A DNA stretch of 60,813 nucleotides, from positions 1 through 60,813 of the forward strand of contig MWYY01000042.1 in the NCBI GenBank assembly GCA_002050355.1, written 5' to 3'. Shown piece by piece: positions 37,911 through 47,252 of the stretch. A model generated the notes under the pieces. It had not been told where the DNA came from and did no database searches. It was given only the letters and a program-made list of their open reading frames with translations. Position 1 is the first letter of the stretch. Each line of letters starts with the position of its first letter. The stretch comes from Acidobacteria bacterium 28-9 (lineage in GTDB: Bacteria > Acidobacteriota > Blastocatellia > Pyrinomonadales > Pyrinomonadaceae). Made by a program: the position numbers and the translations under genes.

Positions 37911-39302
37911 AAACGTCGATTGTTATACTTGAAGTGCGCTATGGCGGTATCGCCCGCATCAACTTCGCCGCTATAAAGCCGAATGAAATTAATAGCTTCC
38001 AATACATTGCTGCAAAACCGCTATCTGATCGTGCATTTAATCGGAAATGGCGGAATGGGCGAAGTTTATCTGGCGGTTGACCAGCGCTTGGGGAGTCCTG
38101 TGGCACTAAAGCGTACTTTCTTTTCAGACAATGAAATGCTTGGTAATGCTTTTGAACGCGAGGCAAAAACTCTCGCCCGACTGCGCCACAATGTTTTGCC
38201 AAAGGTGAGCGACCATTTTATCGAAGGCGACCACCAATATTTGATAATGGAACATATTGCGGGCGAAGATTTGGCTAAACGCCTTGAAGCGTTGAACAAA
38301 CCTTTTCCCTTGAGTTGGGTTATGTATTGGGCAGACCAATTGCTTGACGCACTTAATTATCTACACTCGAACGAGCCGCCGATTATTCACCGCGACATAA
38401 AACCGCAAAACCTGAAATTAACTAATGAAAACTCTATTGTTTTACTTGATTTCGGTTTGTCGAAAAATTCACTTGACGTCTCGCAGATTGCAACAACGAC
38501 AGGCAGCATCGTCGGCTACACGCCGCATTACGCTCCGATGGAGCAGATCCGCGGCACTGGAACAAACGCGCGCTCGTCGAAAAGAAGCACAAGCCGAACA
38601 AGTCGTTGGATGTGAGAGCAAAACAGCGACTCTTTTAAAAACGTCGATTGTTATACTTGAAGTGCGCTATGGCGGTATCGCCCGCATCAACTTCGCCGCT
38701 ATAAAGCCGAATGAAATTAATAGCTTCCAATACATTGCTGCAAAACCGCTATCTGATCGTGCATTTAATCGGAAATGGCGGAATGGGCGAAGTTTATCTG
38801 GCGGTTGACCAGCGCTTGGGGAGTCCTGTGGCACTAAAGCGTACTTTCTTTTCAGACAATGAAATGCTTGGTAATGCTTTTGAACGCGAGGCAAAAACTC
38901 TCGCCCGACTGCGCCACAATGTTTTGCCAAAGGTGAGCGACCATTTTATCGAAGGCGACCACCAATATTTGATAATGGAACATATTGCGGGCGAAGATTT
39001 GGCTAAACGCCTTGAAGCGTTGAACAAACCTTTTCCCTTGAGTTGGGTTATGTATTGGGCAGACCAATTGCTTGACGCACTTAATTATCTACACTCGAAC
39101 GAGCCGCCGATTATTCACCGCGACATAAAACCGCAAAACCTGAAATTAACTAATGAAAACTCTATTGTTTTACTTGATTTCGGTTTGTCGAAAAATTCAC
39201 TTGACGTCTCGCAGATTGCAACAACGACAGGCAGCATCGTCGGCTACACGCCGCATTACGCTCCGATGGAGCAGATCCGCGGCACTGGAACAAACGCGCG
39301 CT
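37847..39302. repeat. Tandem duplication 1: 728-bp unit, two copies
   Basis: Copies 37847-38574 and 38575-39302 are, as far as I can compare, identical. The junction has 2 bp of shared sequence (CG). The unit covers the end of the NTR gene, the spacer and the first 197 kinase codons. Confidence 0.95.
37983..38615 (+). pseudogene. Truncated first copy of Ser/Thr kinase
   Basis: 210 codons. The first 197 equal the intact kinase through HRDIKPQN, LLDFGLS and the activation segment to GTNARS. The frame then enters duplicated NTR-tail DNA out of frame (SKRSTSRTSRWM) and stops. The C-lobe, membrane segment and tail are missing, so no working kinase is expected. It exists only because of duplication 1. 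Confidence 0.85.
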
Positions 39303-40288
39303 CGGATATTTTTTCGCTTTCCTCGACTCTCTACCAACTTCTAACCAACACTGTTCCGCCAGACGCTTTAACTCGCGCCGATGCGCTGCTCGGCGAAATG
39401 CAAGACCCTTTGAAACCGATAAACGAAATCAACCCGGAAGTTTCCGCTTTAGTTTCACAAACTATTCTAAAGGGAATGGAAGTCAGTCGTGATAAAAGAT
39501 TTTCAACCGCGAGTGAAATGCAAAGAATTTTACGCGAGGCTTATGCACAAACGGAAAATCAAATCTCGGTTCAAGCCGTTGCCGTTAATTCTCTAAATCT
39601 GCCGACGGCAAATGAAGTTATTTCAGCACCGGCAACTGTTTTTTCTTCTGAAGTCGAAAACACTTCACATCAATTGTCAAAAAATACAGGGCAGTTCGAT
39701 TCTTCTGCACCTGCCGAAGTAAACTCCGACCGTTTCGCTACTTTTACACCGCCCAAAACATATTCGCGCACGGATTCTCAAACGGACAGAGAAATCCCCG
39801 GGAAATCATTTTCAGAACCTTTTCCGAATATCGTGCCTCCGGCTTTTAATGAAAAGAAATCGAGGCAAAAGCCGTTATTTATTTTTGGCGGAATCGGCGT
39901 CTTTTTGCTGGCAATTGCTGCTGTTGCCACAGCCTTTTATGGATCTAATTCTTCGAAAACATTTACCGATTCAGATTCTGTAATAAAACCTGAAGCGACA
40001 ATTGAATTTACGCCTTCCCCGGCAATAGAAAGCGTTACTAAAACTGACGTAAATTCTAATTCGATTAACGAAAAAGCTCCAAACACAAATTCATCTGCCG
40101 GTGCTGTTGAAAAGCCGAACCTTAAAACATCTGAAAGCTATAATAATGTAAAACCCGTGCAACGGACCGCAATAAAAGTAAATCCAAAACCATCGCCGAA
40201 GGCGGTAGTAACAGCACCGAAACCGCCTGCAAAACCGACGCCAAAAGCAATGACGAAAGCAACGCCGCTTCCAAGGATTTTGCCGTAG
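38711..40288 (+). CDS. Transmembrane Ser/Thr protein kinase (PASTA-less, PknB-type)
   Basis: 525 residues; the intact copy. The kinase domain (about 14-275) has glycine loop GNGGMGEVYL, VALK with Lys43, catalytic HRDIKPQN (Asp138), DFG (156-158) and an APMEQ segment in place of APE. A Ser/Thr-rich juxtamembrane region leads to one TM helix (about 375-395, FIFGGIGVFLLAIAAVATAFYG). The outside tail of about 125 residues is low complexity, ending in Lys/Pro repeats (KPPAKPTPKAMTKA). The kinase would phosphorylate Ser/Thr of cytoplasmic substrates. It precedes the TPR gene, probably an operon. Confidence 0.9.
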   Translation: MKLIASNTLLQNRYLIVHLIGNGGMGEVYLAVDQRLGSPVALKRTFFSDNEMLGNAFEREAKTLARLRHNVLPKVSDHFIEGDHQYLIMEHIAGEDLAKRLEALNKPFPLSWVMYWADQLLDALNYLHSNEPPIIHRDIKPQNLKLTNENSIVLLDFGLSKNSLDVSQIATTTGSIVGYTPHYAPMEQIRGTGTNARSDIFSLSSTLYQLLTNTVPPDALTRADALLGEMQDPLKPINEINPEVSALVSQTILKGMEVSRDKRFSTASEMQRILREAYAQTENQISVQAVAVNSLNLPTANEVISAPATVFSSEVENTSHQLSKNTGQFDSSAPAEVNSDRFATFTPPKTYSRTDSQTDREIPGKSFSEPFPNIVPPAFNEKKSRQKPLFIFGGIGVFLLAIAAVATAFYGSNSSKTFTDSDSVIKPEATIEFTPSPAIESVTKTDVNSNSINEKAPNTNSSAGAVEKPNLKTSESYNNVKPVQRTAIKVNPKPSPKAVVTAPKPPAKPTPKAMTKATPLPRILP

Positions 40289-40303
40289 TCGGTCGGAGAC
40301 AAA

Positions 40304-40798
40304 ATGCAAATAAAAAGAAAGATTATTTTTAATTTTGTTTATTTCTGTCTGCTGCTTTCTGTTTTTTTCAGTTTGCCTGCAGACGCAGACGGACAGAATA
40401 AAAATCAAACAAAACAAGCCGCGAAGTTAGTTGCCGAAGCGGACGCCGTTTTTCGGCAGAAAGACTACCGTGCGGCAATAGATAAATACACCGGAGCAAT
40501 TGCTTTAATCCCAAGCCTTTCTAAAGCACATTTCGGAAAAGGAAACGCACACATACAGCTAAATGAATACGACCAAGCCATTTCCGAGATGGATGCAGCT
40601 TTAGCCGGTGGTTACAAACCTATCGAGATTTATAAAATTCGTTGGGTTTTGTATCTTAAGAAGAAAAACTATGATTTGGCTTTGCAGGACGCTCAAAAGG
40701 TTTTGCAGCTTGAACCGAGAAATACGGATTTAAACCAAGCAATCGGGGAAATTCAACTTGCCAGAGGTTCTTATCAAGAGGCTTTGGATATCTTCTAA
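40304..40798 (+). pseudogene. Truncated first copy of TPR gene
   Basis: 164 codons, starting as the full TPR protein (signal peptide MQIKRKIIFNFVYFCLLLSVFF) and cut at QEALDIF by duplication junction 2. The fragment contains about three TPR motifs. Confidence 0.85.
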
Positions 40799-40803
40799 AG
40801 GGA

Positions 40804-41616
40804 ATGGAAGTCAGTCGTGATAAAAGATTTTCAACCGCGAGTGAAATGCAAAGAATTTTACGCGAGGCTTATGCACAAACGGAAAATCAAATCTCGGTTC
40901 AAGCCGTTGCCGTTAATTCTCTAAATCTGCCGACGGCAAATGAAGTTATTTCAGCACCGGCAACTGTTTTTTCTTCTGAAGTCGAAAACACTTCACATCA
41001 ATTGTCAAAAAATACAGGGCAGTTCGATTCTTCTGCACCTGCCGAAGTAAACTCCGACCGTTTCGCTACTTTTACACCGCCCAAAACATATTCGCGCACG
41101 GATTCTCAAACGGACAGAGAAATCCCCGGGAAATCATTTTCAGAACCTTTTCCGAATATCGTGCCTCCGGCTTTTAATGAAAAGAAATCGAGGCAAAAGC
41201 CGTTATTTATTTTTGGCGGAATCGGCGTCTTTTTGCTGGCAATTGCTGCTGTTGCCACAGCCTTTTATGGATCTAATTCTTCGAAAACATTTACCGATTC
41301 AGATTCTGTAATAAAACCTGAAGCGACAATTGAATTTACGCCTTCCCCGGCAATAGAAAGCGTTACTAAAACTGACGTAAATTCTAATTCGATTAACGAA
41401 AAAGCTCCAAACACAAATTCATCTGCCGGTGCTGTTGAAAAGCCGAACCTTAAAACATCTGAAAGCTATAATAATGTAAAACCCGTGCAACGGACCGCAA
41501 TAAAAGTAAATCCAAAACCATCGCCGAAGGCGGTAGTAACAGCACCGAAACCGCCTGCAAAACCGACGCCAAAAGCAATGACGAAAGCAACGCCGCTTCC
41601 AAGGATTTTGCCGTAG
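40804..41616 (+). pseudogene. Duplicated C-terminal fragment of Ser/Thr kinase
   Basis: 270 codons equal to residues about 256-525 of the intact kinase: the end of the C-lobe, linker, TM helix and Pro/Lys tail. A natural methionine codon near the junction gives an apparent start, but there is no ribosome site. Confidence 0.85.
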
Positions 41617-41631
41617 TCGGTCGGAGACAAA

Positions 41632-42603
41632 ATGCAAATAAAAAGAAAGATTATTTTTAATTTTGTTTATTTCTGTCTGCTGCTTTCTGTTTTTTTCAGT
41701 TTGCCTGCAGACGCAGACGGACAGAATAAAAATCAAACAAAACAAGCCGCGAAGTTAGTTGCCGAAGCGGACGCCGTTTTTCGGCAGAAAGACTACCGTG
41801 CGGCAATAGATAAATACACCGGAGCAATTGCTTTAATCCCAAGCCTTTCTAAAGCACATTTCGGAAAAGGAAACGCACACATACAGCTAAATGAATACGA
41901 CCAAGCCATTTCCGAGATGGATGCAGCTTTAGCCGGTGGTTACAAACCTATCGAGATTTATAAAATTCGTTGGGTTTTGTATCTTAAGAAGAAAAACTAT
42001 GATTTGGCTTTGCAGGACGCTCAAAAGGTTTTGCAGCTTGAACCGAGAAATACGGATTTAAACCAAGCAATCGGGGAAATTCAACTTGCCAGAGGTTCTT
42101 ATCAAGAGGCTTTGGATATCTTTCAAAAATCCATCCAAATCGACCCGAATAATGCTGACACTTATTATTATATCGCTTCGGCAAATGCCGGTTTGGGTAA
42201 CACTGAACAGCAGATAATTGCTGCGACCGAAGCAATCAAAAGAAACACGAGATATTTAGGTGAATCGAATTTTTTGATTGCCGAAGCTTTGCGTAAAAAC
42301 AAAAAAAACGTGGAGGCTCTCGAATTTTATCAAAAAACCATCAGCGCCAAACCCGAAATTTATGCTGCTTATCATAATCTTTCTGATATTCATCGCACGC
42401 AAAATCAATTGAAAGAAGCTATCGAGGTTACGAAAAAAGGTTTGCAGGTTTTACCCGAAGACGGAAATCTTTACATTGATTTGGCACGTTATTACAGTTT
42501 ATCCAATAGTAATTTCGAAGCAATTATCGCTGCAACTTGCCAGAGGTTCTTATCAAGAGGCTTTGGATATCTTTCAAAAATCCATCCAAATCGACCCGAA
42601 TAA
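41632..42603 (+). pseudogene. 5' part of disrupted TPR protein gene
   Basis: Second copy of the TPR gene start. Native sequence runs from 41632 to 42532; the frame then changes because the 451-bp duplicated unit is not a multiple of three, and ends after 23 unnatural codons at 42603. Signal peptide, then TPR motifs (AAIDKYTGAIALIPSLSKAHFGKGNAHIQLNEY..). Removing one copy of the repeat (joining 42532 to 42984) gives 466 codons and restores one open frame of 465 residues through 43480. Confidence 0.8.
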
Positions 42604-42983
42604 TGCTGACACTTATTATTATATCGCTTCGGCAAATGCCGGTTTGGGTAACACTGAACAGCAGATAATTGCTGCGACCGAAGCAATCAAAAGAAACACG
42701 AGATATTTAGGTGAATCGAATTTTTTGATTGCCGAAGCTTTGCGTAAAAACAAAAAAAACGTGGAGGCTCTCGAATTTTATCAAAAAACCATCAGCGCCA
42801 AACCCGAAATTTATGCTGCTTATCATAATCTTTCTGATATTCATCGCACGCAAAATCAATTGAAAGAAGCTATCGAGGTTACGAAAAAAGGTTTGCAGGT
42901 TTTACCCGAAGACGGAAATCTTTACATTGATTTGGCACGTTATTACAGTTTATCCAATAGTAATTTCGAAGCAATTATCGCTG
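42082..42983. repeat. Tandem duplication 3: 451-bp unit, two copies
   Basis: Copies 42082-42532 and 42533-42983, apparently identical, with 1-bp shared sequence at the junction. Within the TPR gene; causes a frameshift. Confidence 0.95.
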
Positions 42984-43480
42984 CCCGGCAAGCCGTCAAA
43001 TTACTTCCCGAACAACCTTTCGGTTACTCGATTCTATGCCGTGCTTATTACGAAACGAAGCAATATCAAATGTCGCTCGAAGCCTGCAATTCCGCGCTCA
43101 AAATAAATCCGAACAGCGGCGAAACCAATCTTTATTTGGGTTTTACACAATTGTCGCTCAATAAAGACGACGCTGCAAAGGATTACTTTAAAAAAGCGGT
43201 TAACGGAATGCTCGAATTTACAAATGCAAATCCCGAATATTTCGACGGTTTTTATTCGCTTGGAAATGCCTACTATTACGTCGAACAGCCGCAAAAAGCT
43301 ATCGAAGCGTATCTGAAAACTCTCGAATTAAATCCAAATTTCACGAAAGCCAGATTTAATCTCGGTTTAGCTTACTTCGTCAATGGAAATTTGCCCGCCG
43401 CCCGCGAACAGTACACAATTTTATTGAAAACCAATAAGGATCTAGCCGACAAGCTGAAACAGACAATTGATAAAAAATAA
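42533..43480 (+). pseudogene. 3' part of disrupted TPR protein gene
   Basis: Open frame with multiple TPRs: YHNLSDIHRTQNQLKEAIEVTKKG, AYYETKQYQMSLEACNSALKINP and FSLGNAYYYVEQPQKAIEAYLKTLELNP. It ends with the normal stop of the gene. Frame is open from 42476 but the true protein starts at 41632 in the unduplicated arrangement. Probably a periplasmic partner of the kinase; not translatable as one protein in the sequence given. Confidence 0.8.
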
Positions 43481-43536
43481 ATTTTTAGTAAAAAGTGAAT
43501 CGTAAATGGTTTTTTCTTTATATTTATTGTTTACCA

Positions 43537-44748
43537 TTAACTAAAAAAGGATTTCGAGGGAAATTCAAAAGAATTTCCCATCAAAAAATAAGCCAGATTC
43601 GGCTGTTCGTGCGAGCGGTCGTAGCCGACCAGTTCAACGTAAGCACGTCCCAAAATATCTTCTTTTTTTATTTTCCCTTTCACATCGCACGCGCCTTCCC
43701 AGTAAATAATCATAGTTGTTCCGCGCGTATCGAGTTCCTGGTCTTGCAAAACGGGCGTAACTTCCAAATCCATATCGAATTTCGGAACTGTCAAACGCCA
43801 GCCGCTCGGATACGTCGCCTGCGTACGCGAACTTTTCCAAAACCCGGTCGGCTCGATTGTAAAATCGGCGTGTCCGAGCGGCGTAAAATTGCCGTCTTTT
43901 TCAACGTAATTTCCGCTTGAAAATGTTGAAATGCCGCCCGTGCCGTTGCGAATCTGGTAACACATCAATTCCGCGCCGTTTGAGAGTTGAATCGAAAACC
44001 AATCCCAGCCTTTTTGATTTTCCGTCGGTGTCCACGTGCCGAATTCCCTGTCCATCCAAGCCGAGCCGTGAAAATGTTCGGTTTCGTCGTTCCAAACAAT
44101 ATCGCCTTCCATTTCCATTCTCGTATAGGAAAAATAACGCGATGCCTGACCTTCGTCTTTGAATGAAACGCCGTCTTTTGCGATGCCGTTAAGAATCGGC
44201 TTTTTTGTCGGCTTCAAAGTCGCCTCAAAAACTTCGTCATCGCCGATTGTCGCCCGAAGCACGTGCGCGCCCTGCGATTCGCGCAGAGACCAATCTCCGA
44301 GTCGCAGATGAAAATGATTCTCGCTTGCCGAAGCCGGTGAATCAAACCAGCCGTTAGCGCTTTTGCGGTGCGCGTAGCGAAATTCCTTGTTGTCGTAATC
44401 GGTTACGGCAAAATGAGCGAAGTAAATCGGATTGCCGAAAAGCCGCAGCGGAACGAGCGAAAATTTATCCAAATCTGTCCGTCTTTTGAAAAAAACAAGT
44501 TCGAAACCGAAACGTTTTCCTGAAACCGTCTCGCCGTAACCGGTGTAATACCACCATTCAGTTTGCACGTTTTTATGCGCCGCCAAATCTCGCGGCAAGG
44601 AGACCGGTTCAAATTCCGTTCCGTCGCGCAAAGTGTCGGCTTTACCGACGAATGTATCGGTCACAGTTTCAAAAAAATCACCTGCGGTTTTTTCAAATGT
44701 TTTCAGGTAATCCCAAACGTCGTCAGTGAAATTATTTTGTTTACTCAT
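43537..44748 (-). CDS. AttH/CrtC-like lipocalin-fold protein
   Basis: 403 residues from ATG 44748 (the frame is open to 44820). The two-domain lipocalin-like fold of the AttH/carotenoid 1,2-hydratase family is indicated by TEWWYYTGYGE, FELVFFKRR, NPIYFAHFAVTD and HFHGSAWMDREFGTW. CrtC adds water to carotenoids; most AttH proteins have unproven substrates. No signal peptide is obvious from the preferred start. It converges on the TPR gene and lies downstream of PlsC on the same strand. Confidence 0.85.
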   Translation of the reverse strand: MSKQNNFTDDVWDYLKTFEKTAGDFFETVTDTFVGKADTLRDGTEFEPVSLPRDLAAHKNVQTEWWYYTGYGETVSGKRFGFELVFFKRRTDLDKFSLVPLRLFGNPIYFAHFAVTDYDNKEFRYAHRKSANGWFDSPASASENHFHLRLGDWSLRESQGAHVLRATIGDDEVFEATLKPTKKPILNGIAKDGVSFKDEGQASRYFSYTRMEMEGDIVWNDETEHFHGSAWMDREFGTWTPTENQKGWDWFSIQLSNGAELMCYQIRNGTGGISTFSSGNYVEKDGNFTPLGHADFTIEPTGFWKSSRTQATYPSGWRLTVPKFDMDLEVTPVLQDQELDTRGTTMIIYWEGACDVKGKIKKEDILGRAYVELVGYDRSHEQPNLAYFLMGNSFEFPSKSFFS

Positions 44749-44841
44749 CCAAAAAGTTCTTCCCTTTTTATCAAATTCTTTAAATATCATAGTCGTTTGA
44801 AAAAGCATCGGCAATCGCAATGTAATAAATAAAAATTCAGG

Positions 44842-45741
44842 CTAAGTTTTCAATGTTTTTGTTTCAATTTTGCCAAACAATTTTTTATCCGCTTCGGCGA
44901 GTTCACCGATTTTGAGCATTAAAAAGTCTGCAATTTCCTTGTGCGTGCGGAGCGAATCGCGCTTTTCGTAAAATTCCGAAAGCTCAATCGCCGCGCCGAA
45001 ATGAATCCGGATTTTTTCGCCGCCGCGCCAGTTTCCCAGAATCTGTTTGGGTAAATCGTTGCCGAGTCCGGCGAGAAAAACCGGTATTACCTGCGGGCGC
45101 GCAGCCATAATTATTTTGCCGACACCGGTTTGCGCCGGCAAAAAATCATACGGATTGTCGGAAAGATTGCGCTTGCCTTCGGGATGAAAACCGATAATGT
45201 GTCCGCTGCCTTCGGTGCAGATTTGAATCAGACGGCGCATCGAGTATTTATCAAAGTTGCGTTTTTTCTCTTCTTTCGTTTCACGGAAAAACGGCGGATA
45301 CATTGACCACCAGCCCATCACCAGATTAACAAACCAACCGAGCGGCGAAGTGTAAAAAAATTTGCCGCGAACCGGGAAAAATAATTTTATCGATCGTGTC
45401 GTGCGTCGAAACAAAACGCTCGAAACCGTGTACATATCAAAAAACGAACGATGATTGGCAACAATCAAAACAGGTTTTTCGACGTTTGTGTTTTCGACGT
45501 TTTCCAGCCCGAAAACATTCATCAAATTGTAAGTCGCCAGACGAATCCAAAGCGAACCGATGTGTCGCTGGCAAAAAGTCCAAAACCTTTTCCATACGCC
45601 TTGATTCATTCGGTGAGTCAATCGAAAACCGATTTTTTCGGTTGCTGAAAGAACGGAAAGTTCTTCGACGGTCGGCGTTAAAACGGAAGATTTTTTCGCA
45701 AGATGAGATTCCTGATTGCTTTCTAAAGTGTTTTCGGACAT
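44842..45741 (-). CDS. PlsC-type 1-acylglycerol-3-phosphate acyltransferase
   Basis: 299 residues from ATG 45741 (MSENTLESNQ; the frame is open to 45786). The acyltransferase motif NHRSFFD (about 96-102) and block FHPEGKRN fit glycerolipid acyltransferases that make phosphatidic acid or related lipids at the inner membrane. It is 94 bp upstream of the AttH-like gene on the same strand. Confidence 0.88.
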   Translation of the reverse strand: MSENTLESNQESHLAKKSSVLTPTVEELSVLSATEKIGFRLTHRMNQGVWKRFWTFCQRHIGSLWIRLATYNLMNVFGLENVENTNVEKPVLIVANHRSFFDMYTVSSVLFRRTTRSIKLFFPVRGKFFYTSPLGWFVNLVMGWWSMYPPFFRETKEEKKRNFDKYSMRRLIQICTEGSGHIIGFHPEGKRNLSDNPYDFLPAQTGVGKIIMAARPQVIPVFLAGLGNDLPKQILGNWRGGEKIRIHFGAAIELSEFYEKRDSLRTHKEIADFLMLKIGELAEADKKLFGKIETKTLKT

Positions 45742-45862
45742 TTCGGGAAAATTATAACGCAAAATTAACCGGTCGCTAACATGCAAAAATTATAAACAAA
45801 GGAGATTCAGAAAGAATTAGCCATCTATGAACAATAGTAATCCGTTCTCTGCTTTTGCGCGG

Positions 45863-47029
45863 TTAGTTTTGCGTTTCATAAACTTGGCTGACGAAATTTC
45901 CGCCGATAAATTCTTCGGGATTTAACTGGCTTTGCAAAACAACGCCTTTATATTTTCCCGATAGTAATAATACTGCGGCTTGACAGAGTGGCGCGGCGGT
46001 CGTCGTTTGTATCGCCCGCAAACGGTGTCCGTTGATTTTCAAAGGCTCTACAAAATATGCTTTTTCAATCATTTGCCGTTTTCCGTGGCTGTCAAAACCG
46101 TCAACCGCAGCGTGAGCCAGCACAAAATCGTCTTCAACAGCGGGAACTTCGCGCAGGAATTCGGCTAAAATTTTATCGGGCAATTCTTCGTGTTCAAATT
46201 TATTTAAAATATTTTCCTCTACCGCTATCTGTGCGATAACCGTTTCAACCCAACTGTAATGTCCGACGTGGCGCAAAGTTTTGTAATCGAGCGATTTTGC
46301 TTTGTGACGAAAAAAATCGGGCAAATCCGCCGCGCCGCCCGACGTTAAATCTGCTTCATAAGTTCTGCCGCCGATAACGATTGTTTCTCTGTCAGACAAG
46401 GCTGGAACTTGCCGGATTTCAAAATCACGAATAATGCGCGCCGGTTTGACGTATTCGGTTGCTACACCAATCGGCGACCACGTAAAGCCGTAAAAATGCG
46501 GACGATGCGCGTGTGCCGTCAGCGCGCCGACTTTCATTTCGATTTTTTCAACTGTTTCAACGCCAAATTGCGCTTGAAACTTTTGATAAAGAGACATCGC
46601 CAGAACATTAATAAAACCGGGCGCAAGTCCCGTCTGCAAGATAAAACCGGTTTCGGCATCTTTGGCAAGAGCGATAATTTCGTCGGTTTCGGCAACGTAT
46701 TCGGTAAGATTCGCGTAGTGCATTTTGAAATCTTTCGCAAAACGAGCCATTCGCGGCGCTTGCGCTCCCGGAGAACAATCAAGCAAAACGTCGCAGATTT
46801 CGAAAGCGGATTTCATAACGTCGCTGATTCCTTCCTTCGGCATCAAAACGGTTTCGACACTAAAAGTTTTGTCGGAATTTTTGAGAACAAAATCCTTTGC
46901 TTTGATTAAATTTTCATCGCTGACATCGCCGAGAAAAATTTCCGTTTCAAACTCAGACCATTCGCGCAAAAGAATAGCTGCTGCTTCTCCGATTCCGCCG
47001 GAACCGGCAATAAAAATCATATTTTTCAT
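45863..47029 (-). CDS. Saccharopine dehydrogenase-like NAD(P)-binding protein
   Basis: 388 residues from ATG 47029 (MKNMIFIAG). A Rossmann fold with the nucleotide loop GSGGIGEA is at the N-terminus, followed by LLDCSPG and a C-terminal catalytic-type domain. Family members range over saccharopine dehydrogenases and homospermidine or carboxynorspermidine synthases. The sequence does not tell which; lysine or polyamine metabolism is possible. Monocistronic, upstream of PlsC. Confidence 0.8.
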   Translation of the reverse strand: MKNMIFIAGSGGIGEAAAILLREWSEFETEIFLGDVSDENLIKAKDFVLKNSDKTFSVETVLMPKEGISDVMKSAFEICDVLLDCSPGAQAPRMARFAKDFKMHYANLTEYVAETDEIIALAKDAETGFILQTGLAPGFINVLAMSLYQKFQAQFGVETVEKIEMKVGALTAHAHRPHFYGFTWSPIGVATEYVKPARIIRDFEIRQVPALSDRETIVIGGRTYEADLTSGGAADLPDFFRHKAKSLDYKTLRHVGHYSWVETVIAQIAVEENILNKFEHEELPDKILAEFLREVPAVEDDFVLAHAAVDGFDSHGKRQMIEKAYFVEPLKINGHRLRAIQTTTAAPLCQAAVLLLSGKYKGVVLQSQLNPEEFIGGNFVSQVYETQN

Positions 47030-47252
47030 AAAATGTTTGATATTTAACTGCAAAATATATAGTTTTTTCGGGACAGAAAATTATAGCAAATACTTAACCT
47101 CAAGACTGCCTCAAGTTTTTCTCAAGTCACTATTAATATAGTTAAACTCGTCAAATGGTATAAAACTTTTACTGTTTGATTTAACAAATAAGGTCAAAGC
47201 TATTCGGCGAAAACTTTGACCAACAAAAAATCAAATAATGGAGAAAGACGAG

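Larger units (their letters stand above)
39465..42120. repeat. Tandem duplication 2: 1328-bp unit, two copies
   Basis: Copies 39465-40792 and 40793-42120, apparently identical, with 2-bp shared sequence (TT) at the junction. The unit carries kinase codons from about 252 to the stop and the first 160-odd codons of the TPR gene. Confidence 0.95.

Noticed and set aside
37983-39302. Two separate kinase genes by gene duplication and divergence
   Set aside because: The copies appear identical and the first is cut at a duplication junction, so they are not independent paralogues.
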